Assembly (NCBI GenBank): GCA_014898415.1
Contig: RCTD01000042.1
Location: 124,001 to 188,000 of the forward strand
Reading direction: 5' to 3'
From: Stromatinia cepivora
Lineage: Eukaryota; Ascomycota; Leotiomycetes; Helotiales; Sclerotiniaceae
DNA length: 64,000 nucleotides
Part shown: piece by piece, positions 23,729 through 35,686 of the stretch
How positions within the stretch are numbered: position 1 is the first letter of the stretch
How the letters are laid out: each line of letters opens with the position of its first letter
The notes under the pieces: generated by a model
The model's input: the letters and a program-made list of their open reading frames with translations, nothing else
The model's database searches: none
Told to the model about the DNA's origin: nothing
Made by a program: the position numbers and the translations under genes

Positions 23729-25936
23729 ATGATTAATTATCAAATTTCCCTTTTCTTTTTCAATTCTTTTGAATTTGATACTAATGAATTATTTAATGAT
23801 TTTCGAAATTCTAAGGATTTCAAAATCAAATTCGTTTTTTAAAAAATTGATGAAATATCATTTCTTTTTTATTATTTAATATTTCAATTTATTTTTTATA
23901 ATATTTATCAAATTTATATTCAAAATTTTAAAAATCATTTATAAAACAAATATCTTTTCGATTTAATCTTTATTTATAAAAAAAAATGATTTAAGAAATT
24001 TATAATATATATAATTCTTTAAATATTAAATCAATTGATCAAAATCTTTATTTAATTCATTTATTCAAATCCAAATTCTTTTTAACTCTTTTTTCTGAAT
24101 TATCTATTAAATTTTTATTTTAATATTCTTTTTGCAATATAATAAAATCTAATTTAAAAAATCTTAAAAAATATATTAATTTTGATTATAAAGATCTTTC
24201 TTTAGATTTGTATTTCAATTTTATTCAAAATATTTTGGGATAAGAATTATTATTAAATTGTTTCTTTTTTGAAATTCAAATAAAGAAAAAGTATTATTCT
24301 AATAAAAATTCTAATTCGATTCAAAATGATATTATTAAAATAAATGATGATTTATTATCATCTTTTTCTTTCAATTTGAATTTAATTAAAAAGAATTGAA
24401 AGAATAATTTTGATTTTAAATTGAAAAATATCGAAAAGAAGATTGATTTTATTAAAATTGATAAAGAAAATCTTATTTTATTTTAAGAATGTATTAGATA
24501 TATCAAATATATTCAAAAGTTTGATATTAAAGATTTGAAATTGTATTCTAATTTTTATATTGTTTCTTTAAATTATATAGCCCAATTTGCTTTTAAAATA
24601 ATCCTTTTTAATTTAGAAATCTTATTATATTTGAATTTAGAAAAAATAATATTTCTGAATAAATCTTATTTGAATATTCTGAATAGTTTTGAAAAAGATA
24701 AAATCAAAAATAAAGGTTTCAAATCTTTTTACAATTTCAATAATTGCAATAAATATTTTGTTTTTTTTAAGATCTTTTTTAATTTCATTTTGTATACCTT
24801 TCATTTTCATTCTACTAAATTCTATTCTGATTTTAAAGATTTGAAAACTAAAATGAAGGATTTACTTAAAAAAACTATCTTTTTCAATGAAATTTTAGAT
24901 TCTGAAAAGATTTTAGAATTTATTATCAAAAACAATAAAAAGTCTTTTATTAAAAAAGCAAATAAAATTAAATTTAATAGTTTAAAATCAAATCAGGGAG
25001 ATAATGATTCAGTTGCTTCTGAAAATTCAAGTGATTCTGAGGAATCTAATTCAGATGATTTAAATGATTTAGATGAATTAGACGAATTGAATGATTCTAA
25101 TAATTCGAATGATTCAAATGGATCATCTAATTCATCTAATTTATCTAAATCATTTAAATCATTTGAATTAGATTTATTGGGATTGAATTCTAATTCTATT
25201 ATTGAAAATTTTGTTGAAATTAATAATTCAAATAATTAATTATTAATTGAAATAATTGAATTATTAATTATTAATTGAAATAAAAAATATAATTTTGAAT
25301 ATTATAATTGTTTATTTTAAATAGAAAATTGATTTAAATATTTTTGATAGTTTTATTAATTGTTTTTTCGTTTATCAATCTATTTGAAATAATAATTTCA
25401 TTAAAGATATTCTTCAATTATTCTAATATTAGTTTTAATTTATTTATTGTAGTTAATTATATATTATTGAATATTCTATTCGACAATTGATTCTTTTTTC
25501 TATTTATAATCTGAATTCGATTTTAGTTCGATTTATGACTAATTATTTTCAGAATCATAATCAAAATACTTTAGCCGAAATTCTTTGGTATCATAATTAT
25601 GCTTTTAAAGTAAATAAAGAATTATCTAATGAAAGTTCTATTATTATTAGTTTTAGTCATGTAAATACACTTTCTTATAAAGATATTATTATTAGTGTAA
25701 ATGATTTAAAGAAGTTATTTAAATCGATTTTAGATTCTGTTTATTCTTTTTTTAATGAATCAATTCTATTGAATATTGATTTAGGAGAATTTTCATATAT
25801 TAGATTGGAAGATTTTAGTAAATTCGAAAATCGTAAAGATAAAATTCCTTTTAAATCTTTCAAAGATTTTTATCCAAATATTAAATCAAATGATGAATTT
25901 CTAATCAATAAAGTAATTGAAATTGAAAGGTTATAA
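23729..25936 (+). pseudogene. OrsD-like (DUF3505) C2H2-finger protein gene, RIP-degraded
   Basis: An ATG at 23729 opens a frame that continues, with one frame change around 24000-24120 (a frameshift or unremoved intron), to about 25936. Near 24115-24180 the frame reads FQYSFCNIIKSNLKNLKKYI when one TAA is taken as Gln, resembling the second finger of the OrsD family (DUF3505). A long stop-free frame (24535-25239, 234 codons) ends in a Ser/Asp/Glu/Asn-rich acidic region (ENSSDSEESNSDDLNDLDEL). After a gap, 25487-25936 carries LAEILWYHNYAFK, then a SFSHVNTLSYKDIIIS segment and an LRDNP-like FSKFENRKDKIPFKSFKDF block, the order expected downstream in OrsD and telomere-linked RecQ-type proteins. 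Nearly all stops are former Gln or Trp codons. No helicase domain follows; a gypsy fragment begins at about 25980. The family call rests on pattern memory. Confidence 0.55.
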
Positions 25937-25979
25937 GATCAATTCTTTATAATTTCGAATAATAATTTGAAGTTGAATA

Positions 25980-27046
25980 AATCGAATTACAAGGATTACT
26001 TGAAGAATATTAATTATATACAATTTATTCTTCTATACAACTCCTTAGAAGAGCTTATACCCTACGAAACCTTATACGGGTATGTACCGAAATATATATG
26101 GGAATGAAAGGAAGATGTTAATAAGCCAATAGACAATATAAATATATATAATACCTGTATATATATAGAATATAATAGATTAATTCTTGTACAAACAAAA
26201 AAAGGCCTATTGTATGTCCAAGCCAAGATATCGAAATCTATAAATACTTATTGGTATAAGATTGATTTCGATATTAGAGATTATATATAACTTAATATAA
26301 AAAGTTATTCTATTTAAAAACCATCTCAAAAACTGGATTTCCCAATTCAAAAAAGATTCAAGATTATTAATCGATCTAGAAGCTCTTTTAAGCTCGAACT
26401 CCTGATTACAATGAAAATTCATCCTGTTTTCCCTTTAGATTGATTATACAAAGCATATAACAATCCTTTTCCTGATCAGATACTCAAATCATTTCCGTTT
26501 ATTAATATAATTAATAATTTGGAATAGAAAGTGGAAAAGGTTCTAATAATAAAGAAAGTATGAAAAACTCTATTATATAGAGTTTCGTAGTTTAATAGCG
26601 ATATCGATCTTATCTAGTATCCTGCTTTCGATTTTAAAATATCATTATATTTTCTATACGATTTTCATTTGGTTAATCCAATGTTACCTGATCCTTCCAA
26701 TCGATTAATTGATTGGATAAAGTTCTATAAAAATAGAAAGAATAATTATAATCATATAGATGACGATTTATCTATAAAACCAAGGGAAAGAAAAGTGTTC
26801 TTCAATATAACAAATTAAATATTATGATTTTATAATAATGTATATATATACGATTATAAAAGAATCGAAAACCTATACAAATTCAAAGGAAATTGATTAT
26901 ATATGTATATGGCCCGAAGTTTATATAACAGACGAACTGCCATCATCAAGATAATACAAAAGCAATATATTTCAAAAAACTTATGCCTATAATCATTTCA
27001 AAAATTATACAAAAAAAAGTTTGAATATAATAAAAACGGAATATAA
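25980..27046 (+). mobile_element. Ty3/gypsy chromodomain element, 3' end of pol (copy 1)
   Basis: From about 25990 the frame gives the end of a gypsy integrase: NSLEELIPYETLYGYVPK, then WEWKEDVNKPI after a Trp stop. Next comes the GPY/F-like region (YWYKIDFDI...SQKLDFPIQKRFKII), LITMKIHPVF, and a chromodomain-type block near 26530-26700 (KVEKVLIIKKVWKTLLYRVS, then SLYFLYDFHLVNPML). The frame ends near 26818. Its 5' part is missing and the left boundary with the OrsD-like gene is only placed to within about 50 bp. Two further copies of this tail lie on the minus strand at 51426-52318 and 62650-64000. Confidence 0.8.
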
Positions 27047-27756
27047 CGTTACCCCGATCGATTTCGTTCAATTTGATTGATTTGATTAATTTAGTTGATT
27101 AATTTAATCGATTTCGGAATTAACTATATTAACCATCCATTATCATTATATTATAATTCAATCTTCTTCCCTTTCCTATTGAAATTTTTTCCTTTCAGAG
27201 ATTTCTTAAATCAAGGAGAATACAAATTAATATTAATTTAATCAATTGATGAACGATTTGATCGATTTGGTTAATTCATTCGTCATTTTGATCAATTTGA
27301 TTGATAATTTTGGTCAATTTAATCAATTTCCAGTAAATTGATTAAATCAATCAAAATGATCAATCTAATTGATTTAAAGTTTATAAATCTTCACAAAACC
27401 TAATTTCCGATGAAATAGTAATAAAATAAAAGAATGAAACATTTGAAAACAATTTTTTCCAAAGGGGGGGGTAGTATTACAAATTGTAAACCATAGAAAA
27501 CTAATTATATGATACCTTTTATCTTCTATATCAATTTATAAATTAATCATCTATATGCATATATTACAAATCATACGATTTAATATAATAAAATGGTAAT
27601 CTTAATAATATATATATACAATTTCGTAGTCTATAAATAAATATTTGTATATATATATCTAATTGCTCTTTACAAGTCATAATTCTTCAATTGTAGATTC
27701 TAAGGAATATAATTGACCCTATTTATTCAGCTCTATTACGGCTTTTGTGCGTTACA
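27047..27756 (+). repeat. Gypsy LTR (copy 1)
   Basis: About 710 bp. It starts near CGTTACCCCGATCG, carries long TTGATT/TTAATC stretches, and ends near TTTTGTGCGTTACA. It matches the LTR at 50693-51425 in reverse complement. A G-run lies at 27463-27470. Exact ends are approximate because the termini are mutated. Confidence 0.7.
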
Positions 27757-27949
27757 AATATTATCAATCTTGAAAATTGTTTCGATAATTAGAATGATAT
27801 ATTTTTCTTATTGAAAACCCAAAATTATCAAAACAATTAAAATTATTACTAAATCCTAATATTTTTTGGATTATTATTTTACAAAGAATTTATAAAACAA
27901 TTATAAATAGAATAATTATTTTTATATTATCAATAAATATATAAATTAA

Positions 27950-28900
27950 TATATCTTTTTGAATAATAATCCGATTCTTGATAATAATAATATTATAGTT
28001 TTATTCTTAATAATCTTTTTTTGAAATTCCTTTATTTTTCTTTCTTGTTAAAAAATATTTGGAATATTGAAATTATAATTGTATATTGATAATTGATAAT
28101 GAATTATTTTGTTATTGAAATTATTTATTTTGAGAAAGATTGAAAGGATAATTTAATTATATAAAAGAATTGATTTGTTTTCAATTACAAAATATATCGA
28201 AGAGATTTGTTATATAATATATTTTATTTATATTCTTTAGATAATATATTTATTTGATTAATTCATTTCTATTTTCGAATTATTAAAATGATTTCGATTT
28301 TATTTTTGTAATATAAAAAATAGATCTATTAGAAAATATTCTTTTTGAATATTTTTTGTTTTAGATTCGATTTCTTCTTTCAAATTATCGAAATGTATTA
28401 TAAAATTATTTATATTTAATATAGATTATTTATTATATAATTAAATACTATTAATTACTTTTGTTTAATATTATATTATATATATATTCTTTGAATTCTT
28501 TTCATAATATATTAAAATCTATTATTTCATTTTTATATCGATATTAGATTATAAAAGATTGTTTTTGAAAATATTGAATAATATGATTTATTTTCTTTTG
28601 ATTTATTGAAAAATAGTATTCATTATTATTCCGAAATATAAATTCAATTTGAAAAAAGAAATCCTTTGCTTTTGTAATAATAGAATCTTTATAAAATAAA
28701 AGTTTTGAAATTTCAGAGATCTTTTTTGAAAAACTGGAATAGAATTAAATATTGCTTTTCTATTATTGATAATTATTATTAATAAGTTAATTGTTTTTTC
28801 TTATATAAAATAAACAAAGATTTTTCCGATTTGTTGTTGATTTTTAGATCTAAAGATTTCAAACTTTTTTTGTATATTTTCAAATCTTTATATTAGTTCT
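27950..28900 (-). mobile_element. Probable LTR-retrotransposon gag remnant
   Basis: On the minus strand, frames with Gln/Trp stops read a gag-like pattern: KDSIITKAKDFFFQIEFIFR, NNNEYYFSINQKKINHIIQY, KEFKEYI, then NNFIIHFDNLKEEIESKTKN. The order resembles a Ty3/gypsy gag (retrotrans_gag). No polymerase follows, so assignment is tentative. Confidence 0.4.
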
Positions 28901-29313
28901 ATTTCAAATTGTATAATGAATTGATGATTTAATATTAGTATTTCGTTTTTATTATTGTTTGGGATTTTCGATATATTTTCTTTTTGATTTTGAAAAACAT
29001 TTGAATGAATTAAAAGATCTGGAATGTTTCTTATTTCTATTATAATTATTCGAAAGGATATCGATAATGATTAATTAATAAATTGTTTTTGAAAAGAAAA
29101 TGAAAAGAATTGTAAAAATTATAAATAGCAAAAAATCAATTAATTCTAAAACAATAATAAAACTTTTCATTATTCTTTTTCTATTTAAAAGAATCCTTTT
29201 TTTTAAATTCAATAAAGAACAATATCAGAACGATAATAAATTGTTGATTATATATTAGAATTTAATAAATACAAAGATTTTATAGAGTTTTTTAATTGAA
29301 CAACAATATATCA
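28901..29313. other. AT-rich spacer left of Copia-3
   Basis: No recognisable coding pattern. It ends at the TCAAT duplication (29314-29318) of Copia-3. Confidence 0.4.
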
Positions 29314-29318
29314 TCAAT

Positions 29319-29485
29319 TGTTGGAAATGAGGCCATCATAGGATTAGAATTGAGGTCACGTGATCACAATGGTGTACAGACTATAATTGGGGATAACCTC
29401 AAATCTATTCCTATTAGAATTATAGATCCTTAGTTCAATCTATATAATCAATAATACTATTACTTCCTATACCAAAAGTTAATCA
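29319..29485 (+). repeat. 5' LTR of Copia-3
   Basis: 167 bp, TGTTGGAAATGAGG...AAAAGTTAATCA. It retains GTCACGTGATCAC near 29356, whereas the 3' LTR has lost these C/G bases. Confidence 0.88.
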
Positions 29486-32400
29486 ATTATAAACCTGATT
29501 ATATAATAATAATTAAAAAGTAAAGCAAATCGAGAAAGGATTAGTATAATTAGTAAAGATAAAACAAAATGAAAATCAGAGTTTTTATATAGTATTATTG
29601 AAGCAAAGTTGAAATATAATAATATAGTTTATAATTCATAATATTATAAATCAAAGCGAAAGACAATCTGTATAATATTGATATAGAATTATAACAAAGG
29701 TAAAGAGTAAGTTTATATAATTACAAGAAAATATATTACAATATGATTTTACAAATTTTCTTATTGTTTTATTTTTATATTTTTTTATTATTCTGAATTT
29801 ATTTGTTATATATTTTTTAAGATTGTTTTAAAAATCTAAAGATTATTTTCGATATTTATTAAATAATAAGAAATCTTTATAATATCAGAATCAAATAATT
29901 CTTTGAAGTTTGATCAAAACAATTATAAACGATGGTTCAGATAAATGAAGATATAATTGAAAGGGAAAAAATAGTTTTATATAATTGATCAAATATTAGA
30001 TGAATATATATAGATTGCAGAATCTAATATAGTATCTACTTATAAAATCAATAATCGTATATATTATAATATCAAATTGAAATCGGAATATTTAAAGGAT
30101 GAAGCGAATATATTATTGTATATTTGTATAATATTCAATAATAATAATGAAGCTTTTATCGATGAATATTCAATAGTATATATATTTTAGAGATATCTTA
30201 AATCAAAATATATTAGAGTCAATGTAGTTATAGTTAATATGTATATAACAATGATTTAGAACTTCAAATTCCAATCCGATATTTATTTTGATATAATTAT
30301 TATCGAAATCTGGAACAAATTGAAAAAGTATAAAAGGAAATTACGGATTGTAGATAAAAATTGTTAATTAATATATCAAGATATTATCTTATTCTTGGTT
30401 TTAATATATAATCTTTCAATCGATTATCAAAAAATAATGGATATATTGGATATCTAAATTAATCTTAATATCAATGATAAAATTAAGTATTTATAGATTA
30501 AGGAATTTTGTTTTAAAGATAAATCAAAGCGAATATAAATTGCGAAAGGATTTAGGTACATTTTTTGATACCAAGAATCAGATTTCGAGATCCCAAATAA
30601 TATTTGTGATTTATATCAAAAAAAGGTTATTATATATAAGATTATCTATATTTAATGTAAATCAGTAAACTTTTTTGTAGTTATCTTTGTTATCAAAAAA
30701 GAAGGGAATCATCAAATCCGAAGAAGGTTCATTTCAATAAGAAAAACCAAATATACTCTATTAACAATATCTCTGAATCAGATTTCGATATTAAGGATAT
30801 AATAAAAAAAGATTGCAATTTGATAAAGGAGATCATTAATAAAGCTTCCCTTAACAAATAATATATTGATATAAATATTTCTTTATATATATCTAATTAA
30901 TCTTTATTATTTAGATCAATAGAATTTATTATTAAATAAAAAATAAAGATTAATAGGGAAATAATATATTATCGTTATTAGGGTTTAGTGGATATAATAT
31001 ACAAAAATAGTTTTAAAATGCTATTTTCAAATATATTATATATATTAGGATTAGAAATAAACTTGTTATCAGGAAAAAGGATTTACGAAATAGGATTGCA
31101 AAGAGAATTTAATTCTTATTATATATATTTCAAGAAAAACAATAAGAAAATCATTTATATTAGAATACAAGATAGAATATATATGGTTTTATATATAACC
31201 AAAGGATACAAGGATATAGTTTTCTGTTCGAATATATCAAAATGATTAGGAAAAAGGTTTTTCTTTAGAGATAATTGATGGTATTAAAGGTATTGATAAT
31301 GAATTAATATTCAAGGAGAAAGAGAGATATCTGTTATAATATCAAAGATTTAATTATTTAGGTCTAGATAAGATTAAGAATTTATACAAGGTATTCAATA
31401 TAATCAAATTAATAAAAATCCTAATTGAATTAGATATCTATGAAATATATATATTTATCAAGATGATTAATTGTATTCCGAAGTAATTGAGTCTGTACAA
31501 ATCAAAGAGATTCGAATTTATATATTTCGATATTACAAAACCATTCTCAAAATCGATTTGTGGGAATTGTTATTTTATATTGATTATTGATAATTGTATA
31601 AAAGTAAATTGGATTATATTATTTAAATAAAAAGATAATATAATTCAAATATTGAAAATTTGGAAAAAGGAAATGGAATTGATTATTGAAGAAAAGATCA
31701 TTATAATCAGGATTAACAATATATTAGAATTTCCATAAATTATTTATAAATGATTATTAGGTATATAATCCGAAATTACAATAATTGCCTTTTTATATCA
31801 AAACAAATTTGTAAAATAGAATATAAGGATTATAAAAACAGATATAAAAATAATACTAAAAAAAGCTAAATTATTATTAGAATTTTGGAATAAAATTATA
31901 AAATATAATATTTATATTAGAAATTGTATTAATATTAATTCTAATATAAATAAAATAAATTGATTCTTTATAAAAGCTTTTATAAGTATAATATTAAATA
32001 TAAAGATATACAAAATCTGGGGGAACAAATGTTATATTTATATCAATTTTAAAATTATTTCGAAAGAATAAAAATACAACAAATTGCAGGATATTTCAAA
32101 AATCAGTATATTCCTAGAATATTCAAAAGTTACAAACAAATATATCAAAATATATTTTCTAAAACTAGATTATATATTTTGATTAAATAAAATAATCATA
32201 GATAAATCTTATCGAAAAAAAGATTTGGATTTTAAATTAAGAAATTGTGAATCAAATTTATAAAGAATAAAGAATATAAAACTAAATCGAAGATCTTATA
32301 ATAAACCAATAACAAATAAGACATCTTTTCTATCCTCAATATCAAATATAATATTTATATCATTTTCGTTCTAAATATTCTCTTTAATAGATATTATATC

Positions 32401-33049
32401 GAGTTCAATAATTATACCAAGCATTCCAATTGTTGAATTAAAATCAAGTAAATTAGATATATCAATATTAATATACAATAAAAATAAAAATAATAATATC
32501 CAGAAGACAAATTAAAAATCTTCTTCCAAAGATACTTCAGATATCGAATTTATCATTCTAAAGATTCCAATCCAAAAATCAACTTTTGCAGACCCTGAAT
32601 CTGTATTAAAAGTAAAATTTAAGATTGTCTTAAATTTTGTTGATAAGTTTATTTCAATAAAATCAAAAAGCAAAATAAATCTATAATTATTTAAAATTAA
32701 ACAAAAGAATATAATGGATTTTGAAGATAAACCTTTAAAATATTTAATATGAAAACGGAAAAAAGATATAAAACAAAATTCTAAAAGAAAATGGAAAAGC
32801 AAGATTATAAGAATATTAATTGTAATATTTATATAAGCCAAAATTCAAGAAAGTATAGAATATATTATAATTATAATCCTAATCATTTATAAGATGAATC
32901 TTTATATCAAAAACAAAATCATTTCAGATTTTATAACTTTGTTAATAAATATAAATAATATAAAAAGTATAATATATCTAATCGAAAAAGTTTTGGGAAT
33001 CAAAATATTAAGAATTTATAAGAAAGCAATATCGGATCGAGAATATTTT

Positions 33050-34600
33050 GAAAAATGAAAAGAAATTATCTAAAAAAAAATTATATCTTTGATTCAAAAT
33101 AGTATTTGGAAAAAATATATATTCTTTAAAGAAAGTAATCTGGTTTCAATGAAATAGATATTTATAATTAAGATTAAAGATAATAAAATAGAACAATTCG
33201 GAGCAAAATTAATAGTTCGAAGGTTCAATTAGATATTAGGAAAAGATTATAATGAAATATTTATATCAATAATAAGATTAGATATATTCAGATTATTTTT
33301 AATTATTATTGTAAAAGAAAATTTAGAATATTTATATTTCGATATCAAAAATGCCTTTATTAAATCACATTTGAAGAAAAAATTTTATTTCGAATTACTT
33401 TAAAATATCAAAATCGAAAAGAAATATATATTATAAGTTCTACGAAGTTTATATAATTTGAAGCAAATTAAAAGAGATTAGAATTTATTATTGAAGAAAA
33501 AGTTTTTAGATATAGATTTTATACAAAATTTAATAAACTTATATTTATATATATCTAAAGATTGTGATATAATATTATTAATATATATTAACGATATTGT
33601 TATTGTATTATATATATTATTACAAATTATTTGATTCAATAAAAAACTATCAGTTTGTTTTAATATCAAGAATCTAAAGGAAATTAATAAGATTTTAAAT
33701 ATTAGAATTATTCATAATAGAAAAGTATATATATTAATTATAGATCAAAAAGAATATTTTGATATTATACTAATCAAATATAATATTATATATAAATAAT
33801 ATCAAATCAAGAAACTATTAATAATGGATTATATCTATCTCTGATTAGTAATCGATAATAATGAATTGATAGATATAAATGAATATCAATAACGAATAGA
33901 AAATATAATTCATTTAATAGTATATATTCGATTAGATATAGTGTTTTCAATTGAAAGACTTTCATAATTTATAATAAAATTAGTAAAACATTATATTATA
34001 GCTTTGAAGAAGTTGATGCGATATTTACAATCAACAATCAAATAGAAGTTATAATTCGGATCAAAGGAAGTATAATCTGATATTTACAAAGAATATAATA
34101 CATTTGATAATACAATAAAAATATATATAAATACAGATTGGGTTAGTAACAAATATAACCGGAAAAGTGTTTCAAAGGGAGTTATGATATTTTATAAAGG
34201 TTCTATATTATGGGCTAACAAGAAACAAGTATCTATGGTTATTTTTAATACAGAATCAGAATATATTGTAATAACAATATTTATTAAACAAAAAAGATAA
34301 ATTATATAAATACTTAAAGATTTATTCAAATCAAATTATATTGGAAAGAACAGAAATACAATTCAGATACTTAATGATAATCAAGATGTTTTAGTTTTAA
34401 TTAAGAATCTATATTTATATGAACAATTCAAATATATAGATATTAATTATCATTTCATCAAGGATTTGATAAAAAAGGAAAAAATCGCTATTAATTATAT
34501 TAATATATATAATATAATTGTTAACGGAATAATAAAGTCTTGTATAAGAATTGCTTTCGAAAAATTCAAGAAAATATTAGGATTAATAGTTTAGAAAAAT
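33050..34600 (+). pseudogene. Copia-3 reverse transcriptase and RNase H
   Basis: The frame runs nearly 500 codons without visible frameshift but with repeated TAA/TAG/TGA at Gln and Trp sites. The active-site aspartate pair position reads YINDI, so the first Asp of the usual YVDDI is Asn, consistent with GAT to AAT. RNase H carries IYINTDWVSN, FNTESEYIVI, and a LNDNQDVLVLIKN metal-site segment. Not functional. Confidence 0.85.
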
Positions 34601-34626
34601 CGAATAGGATATCCTTAATAAAGAAA

Positions 34627-34792
34627 TATTGGAAATAAGATCATTATAAGATTAGAATTAAGATTAAATAATTACAATAATACACAGATCATAATTGGGG
34701 ATAACTTCAAATTTACTTCTATTAGAATTATAGATCCTTAGTTCAACCTATATAATCAATAATACTACTACTTCCTGTACTAAAAGTTAACA
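34627..34792 (+). repeat. 3' LTR of Copia-3
   Basis: 166 bp, TATTGGAAATAAG...AAAAGTTAACA. More C-to-T/G-to-A changes than the 5' LTR, but an intact AACA end. Confidence 0.88.
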
Positions 34793-34906
34793 TCAATTGT
34801 ATATTTGCCTTTAATAATAAAATCGCTTCCTTATAGAGTTTCCTAGCTTTACTAGCAATATCCTTCTAGCAATCGTAACAGATATTCAAGATTGAATTTT
34901 CGAATC

Positions 34907-35273
34907 TTAATTTATATGTAATTTATATACAAATTAAAAAAAATACAAAAATCTTGAATAACTTTTCAACAAAAATAGTTGCAAATAAAATATTAACTTT
35001 TTGAAATCTTCAAATCGAATTCCATAAAATGAATTGAATTTTTGAATTTTAGAAATCATAAATAAGATTTTATATTTTTATAAAGATTAAAAATTGTGAT
35101 ATTTTTAATAAAAGATAATCTATAAAATATTATATATAATAATTTGATTAATTTTGTAGAATATGATTTAACGATTATAAAAAAATAAATAAATTATTTT
35201 TAATTATTTTTGTTGAAAAGTTATTTAAGATTTTTATGTTTTTCAATTTATATATAAATTATATATAAATTAA
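34907..35273. repeat. Fold-back (inverted-repeat) element
   Basis: The arm at 34907-34980 pairs with the arm at about 35202-35273, with roughly one mismatch in seven. Both contain ATAACTTTTCAACAAAAATA in opposite orientation. About 220 bp lie between. No open frame. It is the last repeat before the GC rise at about 35420, so it resembles a MITE or fold-back element at the isochore edge. Confidence 0.7.
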
Positions 35274-35279
35274 AATCGA

Positions 35280-35686
35280 GTTTTTAAAGCTTAAAAATTT
35301 CAATGAAATGAAAAATTAAAATTATGAAACTTTTAGAATTTATTAATATCTATATAAAGAATCTATATATAAAATTTTAATTAATTATATTAATTTATTA
35401 TAAAGTTATTAATAAGTGAAAATCATGGTTTTTGGTGCAAAAGGGTGCTTGACTTAAAGACCATTGGGGCCAATGACAATATTCCTTTCATCATCGAAGC
35501 ATTTTCGGTATCCTACCCTTTCCCTATTTATTTCTGGTGCTCCATGCATAAATCACCCGATTGCACATGCTTCAATAATCGTATGACACACAAGAACAAG
35601 TGGCCTGATATCTTGCTCATCGATATAAGGCCAGCAGCTTATTACAACATGGATATCCATACTTATTAAACTAGCTTTATCACCTA
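35280..35686. other. AT-rich edge and promoter region of the fumarate reductase gene
   Basis: The change from AT-rich to ordinary sequence is abrupt at about 35420-35440. The 250 bp to the next ATG hold the likely promoter. A 74-codon frame at 35445-35669 has no recognisable features and is not called. Confidence 0.5.

Larger units (their letters stand above)
29319..34792 (+). mobile_element. Copia-3: complete, RIP-degraded Ty1/copia retrotransposon
   Basis: The 5,474-bp element has LTRs at 29319-29485 and 34627-34792 and a 5-bp duplication TCAAT at 29314-29318 and 34793-34797. The coding strand is plus. Remnants in order are gag (about 29930-30660), protease (about 30990-31245, with LYILGLEINLLSGKRI), GAG-pre/integrase (about 31250-32250), a variable linker (about 32250-32950), RT (about 33050-33900) and RNase H (about 33990-34600). 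RT shows FGAKLIVRRFNQILGKDYNE, NLEYLYFDIKNAFIKSHLK, VLRSLYNLKQ and LLIYINDIVIV in place of the usual YVDDI. RNase H ends in LYLYEQFKYIDINYHFIKDL. Stops are at former Gln/Trp codons. Families differ: LTRs and proteins are unlike Copia-1. Confidence 0.93.

Noticed and set aside
26207..26422. 71-codon minus-strand frame
   Set aside because: It is the antisense shadow of the gypsy integrase C-terminal region read on the plus strand.
27040..27761. AATAT as a 5-bp target duplication around the gypsy LTR copy 1
   Set aside because: The left AATATAA is also present upstream of the LTR in copies 2 and 3, so it is internal element sequence and not a target duplication.
32512..32841. 109-codon minus-strand frame
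   Set aside because: It is antisense to the variable linker between integrase and RT of Copia-3.
35445..35669. 74-codon frame just inside the gene island
   Set aside because: No family resemblance, lies in the promoter region of the fumarate reductase gene.
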